Shown here one piece after another: positions 60,714 through 64,000 of a DNA stretch of 64,000 nucleotides. The position numbers and the translations under genes were made by a program. The stretch is from Lacinutrix sp. C3R15. Its GTDB lineage: Bacteria; Bacteroidota; Bacteroidia; Flavobacteriales; Flavobacteriaceae. The notes beneath the pieces are model-generated. The model saw only the letters and a program-made list of their open reading frames with translations, made no database searches and had not been told where the DNA came from. The number at the start of each line of letters is the position of its first letter. Within the stretch, counting starts at the first letter, position 1. The stretch is from the NCBI RefSeq assembly GCF_018860825.1, contig NZ_JAHKPZ010000030.1, positions 62,289 through 126,288 of the forward strand, given 5' to 3'.

Positions 60714-63299
60714 ATGTTTAATATTTTCAAGAAAAAAACAACTTCATCAAAATTCAAATATATTGATGATATTATTACAAAAATTAATTCTTCATTAAAT
60801 TATGTTTACAGTTCTAATGATATTTCTGGAAATTCCGAATATGAGAATTTAAAAAAAGAATCTAAGACCTACCAAAAACAATATATCATAGATAGTGTCA
60901 ATTACATTGAAGAAATTCTCAACAAAGAATTTGAAAACCAACAAAAATTAATAAAAAAGAGAGACAATAATATCTACAGGTATCGCTTAACTGCATTTGC
61001 AATATTAAATGGGTTAATGCGCAGAAATCTTGACTATACGGAGAAAGAATGGATAAGTTTATTTGAATTAGTCAATGAAAAAATTAAAACTTTAAATAGA
61101 GACTCCTATGGTTTCTCATTAAATGATTTCCCTGTAAATTATGCTATTCAACAAATTGAGCGTACCATTAAAAAAGTAGGCCTATCTGATGAATTATCTA
61201 CATTTATAAAAAGCATGTTAGAATGGAATACCTTAATCGATACTAATAATAGTTATTGGGGAAGTGATTTAAAGAAATCAGTTTCTAAACTGAGTAAAAT
61301 AATTCAAACCGATGGTGAATTTGTTCCCTTTGTTTTAAAAACAAATGATATTGGAGACGAAGTAAACTCAATTGTTAAAATAAAGGACAAAAATGTAAAT
61401 GAACTTCATCAATTATTATACTTAACATATGATGCTACAAGCTCTAAACCTTCTAAAAAGTTTCAAACACAAACAGAAAAACTAATAAACGCTATTGGAA
61501 AAAATAAGTATAGAAAAATTGCTCAAGAGATTCTTTCTATTGCTATAAGTCATCCTATTTCAGAAAAAACAGAGACTTACACCTATTCAAATGAAGTAAG
61601 AGAGTATAAACAATATTCATATTTGTGTGACCCAAGTAAACAATTTATAAAAGGAATTGTTTGGACTATGTCACCGTTTTCAGATAAAGAAACTTTACAG
61701 ATATTGAGTAAACTCCTTGAAAAATCTTATACAAAAATGCCTGGAGTTGGTCCTGCAGCAGCAGCAATTGGTAACGCATGCATATATGTTATGGGCAACA
61801 TGAGAGGAAAAGATGGATTGGGTGCTTTATCAAGAATAAAATTAAAACTAAAACAAAATAACGTTAAAAAAAGCATTGACAAGTATCTTGTAGAAGGCGC
61901 AAAAAAATATAACGTTTCGGTTGAAGAACTTAAAGAAATGGCTGTGCCTGATTTTCAATTAGAAAATGGTGTTAAATCCGTTTCATTTGAAGATTATAGT
62001 CTCAATATATTTATTGCAGAAAGTAAGATCAACCAACAATGGATAAAACCCGATGGTAATAGCATAAAATCTGTACCATCAACCGTTAAAAACTCTACAA
62101 AACTAACCAATCAACTTAAAGATATACGTAAGGAAGTCAAAGAAATCCAAAAAGTATATTCAGCTCAAAAACAAAGAATTGACAATCAATTTATACTAAA
62201 TCGAAGTTGGGATTTTCCTTCTTTTAAAAAATACTATTTAAACCATGGTTTAGTTACCCCTATTGCAACAAAACTTATTTGGACTTTTCAAAATGAAACG
62301 CAATCTATCTCTGTTTTATGGATAGATAATACATGGCAAAATGCTCATGGTGAAATTATAGATTGGGTTGATGATAAGTGTACCGTTCAACTATGGCACC
62401 CTGTATTTGCTACTGAAAAAGAAATTGTTGATTGGCGAGACAAAATTATAGCCTTAGAATTAAAACAACCTATTAAGCAAGCTTTTCGGGAGCTTTATAT
62501 TTTAACAGACGCCGAAATTAATACGCAAACCTATTCTAACAGAATGGCTGCTCATATTTTAAAACAACACCAATTTAATGCACTCGCAGGACTTCGTGGT
62601 TGGAAATATTCATTAATGGGAGCTTATGATGATGGGCGTGATGACGAATTGTGTTCTAAATATTTACCTGAACACCAAATTACCGCAGAATATTGGATTG
62701 ATGAACTAAATGACCACGATGCTTTTAACGATGCTGGCATTTGGCTATATGTTGCAACAGATCAAGTAAAGTTTAAAAATGCCGATGGCCATATCATGAA
62801 TTTAATTGATGTTCCAAAAATTGTTTTTTCAGAAATCATGCGCGATGTAGATTTGTTTGTTGGTGTATGCAGTGTTGGTAATGACCCAGAATGGCAAGAT
62901 AATAATGGAGATAGGCAAATGCATAGAGATTATTGGACCTCCTATTCTTTCGGTGATTTAACAGAAATTGCAAAAACACGAAAATCTATTCTAGAAAGAT
63001 TACTTCCAAGGCTAAATAAAATTAAAGATAAAACGACTATAGATGGTAAATTTTTAATAGTTCAAGGAACAATTAGAACCTACAAGATACATATTGGTAG
63101 TGGAAATATTTTGATGGAACCTAACGATCAATATTTATGTATTGTACCTTCTAGGTCACCTAACAAATCAACTGAGAAGTTATTTATTCCTTTTGAAGGT
63201 GATAAAGGTTTATCTATTGTTTTAAGCAAGGCTTTCCTTTTAGCTGAAGACACCAAAATAACTGACCCAACAATATTAAGCCAAATTACTAGAAACTAA
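60714..63299 (+). CDS. DUF4132 (MolR-like) protein
   Basis: This encodes 861 residues. The N-terminal half (to about 470) is mostly helical and unassigned. From about 490 it matches DUF4132: SWDFPSFKKYYLNHGLVTPIATKLIW, VQLWHPVF, LKQPIKQAFRELY, GLRGWKYSLMGAYDDGRDD, VVF-like IVFSEIMRDVDLFVGVCSVGNDPEW, and the C-terminal GTIRTYKIHIGSGNILM and NDQYLCIVPS. E. coli relatives include MolR/YehI. No WGR domain and no catalytic motif is evident. It starts 12 bases after the Gly-Gly gene and overlaps the E1 start (TAATG), so the three are one operon. Confidence 0.85.
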   Translation: MFNIFKKKTTSSKFKYIDDIITKINSSLNYVYSSNDISGNSEYENLKKESKTYQKQYIIDSVNYIEEILNKEFENQQKLIKKRDNNIYRYRLTAFAILNGLMRRNLDYTEKEWISLFELVNEKIKTLNRDSYGFSLNDFPVNYAIQQIERTIKKVGLSDELSTFIKSMLEWNTLIDTNNSYWGSDLKKSVSKLSKIIQTDGEFVPFVLKTNDIGDEVNSIVKIKDKNVNELHQLLYLTYDATSSKPSKKFQTQTEKLINAIGKNKYRKIAQEILSIAISHPISEKTETYTYSNEVREYKQYSYLCDPSKQFIKGIVWTMSPFSDKETLQILSKLLEKSYTKMPGVGPAAAAIGNACIYVMGNMRGKDGLGALSRIKLKLKQNNVKKSIDKYLVEGAKKYNVSVEELKEMAVPDFQLENGVKSVSFEDYSLNIFIAESKINQQWIKPDGNSIKSVPSTVKNSTKLTNQLKDIRKEVKEIQKVYSAQKQRIDNQFILNRSWDFPSFKKYYLNHGLVTPIATKLIWTFQNETQSISVLWIDNTWQNAHGEIIDWVDDKCTVQLWHPVFATEKEIVDWRDKIIALELKQPIKQAFRELYILTDAEINTQTYSNRMAAHILKQHQFNALAGLRGWKYSLMGAYDDGRDDELCSKYLPEHQITAEYWIDELNDHDAFNDAGIWLYVATDQVKFKNADGHIMNLIDVPKIVFSEIMRDVDLFVGVCSVGNDPEWQDNNGDRQMHRDYWTSYSFGDLTEIAKTRKSILERLLPRLNKIKDKTTIDGKFLIVQGTIRTYKIHIGSGNILMEPNDQYLCIVPSRSPNKSTEKLFIPFEGDKGLSIVLSKAFLLAEDTKITDPTILSQITRN

Positions 63300-63994
63300 T
63301 GACCTCATTTTTTGAAGTACATGAAAAATGTATAGGCAAAGAAAAAATGCATCAGCTAAAAAATTCTAGAATTGCTATTATAGGACTTGGTGGATTAGGC
63401 TGTTCTGTTGCTACGGGATTAACCCGATTAGGAATCAACAAATTAATATTAGTTGATAATGACAACATAGAACAGTCTAACATAGCGCGACAAATTCTAT
63501 TTACAAAGTCTAACATAGGAGCATCAAAAGTTAAAACTGCTAAAGATGCTTTAACAGCGATTTTTGATAATCTAGATATCACATGTATTCAAGATTACAT
63601 AACAGTTAAGAACGGCGTTAACTTCTTAGAAAAAACAGATATTATTGTTGACTGTACCGACAATTATATGGCACGTTATGCTATTAGTAAAACTTGTAAA
63701 TCTATTAACAAACCTATGATTTTTGGTGGAGTACAAGGGTATGAAGGACAAGTTGGTGTTTTCAATTATAAAAACAGTAAACCCTTTCACCATATATTCC
63801 CAAATATGAACTCGTTATTAAAAGTTGAAAACTGCGAAGCCTCTGGAGTACTCCCTTTTGTAGTTCAAACCGTTGCGAATTTTCAAGTTATAGAATGTTA
63901 TAAAATTATTTGTAACAAAAATAATGTCCTAAACAATAAACTGTTATGCATTAATACAATTTCAAATAAAAGTAGAATTCTAAATTTAGAATAA
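63299..63994 (+). CDS. ThiF/MoeB-type E1-like adenylyltransferase
   Basis: This encodes 231 residues. The nucleotide-binding GLGGLG is at 29-34, VDND at 52-55, the Arg finger Arg64 in NIARQ, Lys77 in GASK, and Asp121 in VDCTDN: all adenylation residues of MoeB/ThiF. Cys179 in ENCEASGVLP aligns with the sulfur-transfer or thioester Cys of ThiF/MoeB. Neither zinc CxxC pair of those enzymes is present, and the protein is short. It should activate the Gly-Gly C-terminus of the neighbouring protein; whether for sulfur transfer or conjugation is open. The stop is 6 bases from the window edge. Confidence 0.9.
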   Translation: MTSFFEVHEKCIGKEKMHQLKNSRIAIIGLGGLGCSVATGLTRLGINKLILVDNDNIEQSNIARQILFTKSNIGASKVKTAKDALTAIFDNLDITCIQDYITVKNGVNFLEKTDIIVDCTDNYMARYAISKTCKSINKPMIFGGVQGYEGQVGVFNYKNSKPFHHIFPNMNSLLKVENCEASGVLPFVVQTVANFQVIECYKIICNKNNVLNNKLLCINTISNKSRILNLE

Positions 63995-64000
63995 ATCAAT

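Noticed and set aside
1-64000. tRNA or rRNA genes, prophage or insertion sequence
   Set aside because: No tRNA T-arm pattern apart from that of tmRNA, no rRNA-like stretch and no transposase, integrase or phage structural gene was found by reading; a covariance-model scan was not possible here.

Overview
The window reads as chromosomal DNA of a marine-type Flavobacteriaceae bacterium (phylum Bacteroidota). The evidence is low G+C, many secreted proteins with type IX secretion (T9SS) C-terminal signals, Bacteroidota-type promoters (TAnnTTTG, with TTG about 20 bases upstream where visible), no strong Shine-Dalgarno sites, a tmRNA whose tag reads GENNYALAA, and flavobacterial forms of CreD, LysS, HutU and the trp operon. 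The genus cannot be fixed from this alone.

Layout. 1-5 kb: end of a methyltransferase, typA, kdsA and small envelope proteins. 5-9.4 kb: a transglutaminase-like protein, then a membrane-protein cluster with a winged-helix regulator and creD; two matching palindromes flank this cluster and look like operators. 9.4-10.4 kb: repeats and a DUF2809 protein. 10.4-18.7 kb: an oxidative/lipid neighbourhood: a cyclase-TPR protein, a catalase-like/SRPBCC fusion and YitT on the plus strand, converging on a minus-strand operon of patatin, an uncharacterised duplicated-domain membrane protein and a DyP-type peroxidase. 18.8-24.2 kb: SDR and saccharopine-dehydrogenase-like enzymes, tmRNA, two rhodaneses and two thioredoxin-fold proteins.

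24.3-32.3 kb is a complete tryptophan operon, trpEGDCFBA, behind a leader with promoter, a 20-residue peptide with three consecutive Trp codons, a terminator and a competing antiterminator. Spacers within the operon are swollen with small palindromes and repeats. A DUF6787-like protein and trmL follow. 32.3-45.2 kb holds a T9SS protein, lipB, lysS, twin YceI proteins, an M28 peptidase, a diheme cytochrome lipoprotein, hemL, a glucosaminidase and a PLP deaminase/desulfhydrase-like enzyme. 45.4-55.8 kb carries two giant paralogous T9SS type C surface proteins. 56.2-59.4 kb holds a DUF5522 protein, hutU and envelope proteins.

The right end (59.5-64 kb) is the most unusual part. A decayed stretch carries the C-terminal stub of a 2-oxo-acid dehydrogenase E1 gene and a frameshifted cold-shock-protein remnant. 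Beside it is a tight three-gene operon: a 127-residue beta-grasp-like protein ending in Gly-Gly, an 861-residue DUF4132/MolR-like protein, and a ThiF/MoeB-type E1 enzyme with its adenylation residues and candidate catalytic Cys but no zinc CxxC pairs. This looks like a ubiquitin-like activation system built around DUF4132 and is the best candidate for an undescribed system here.
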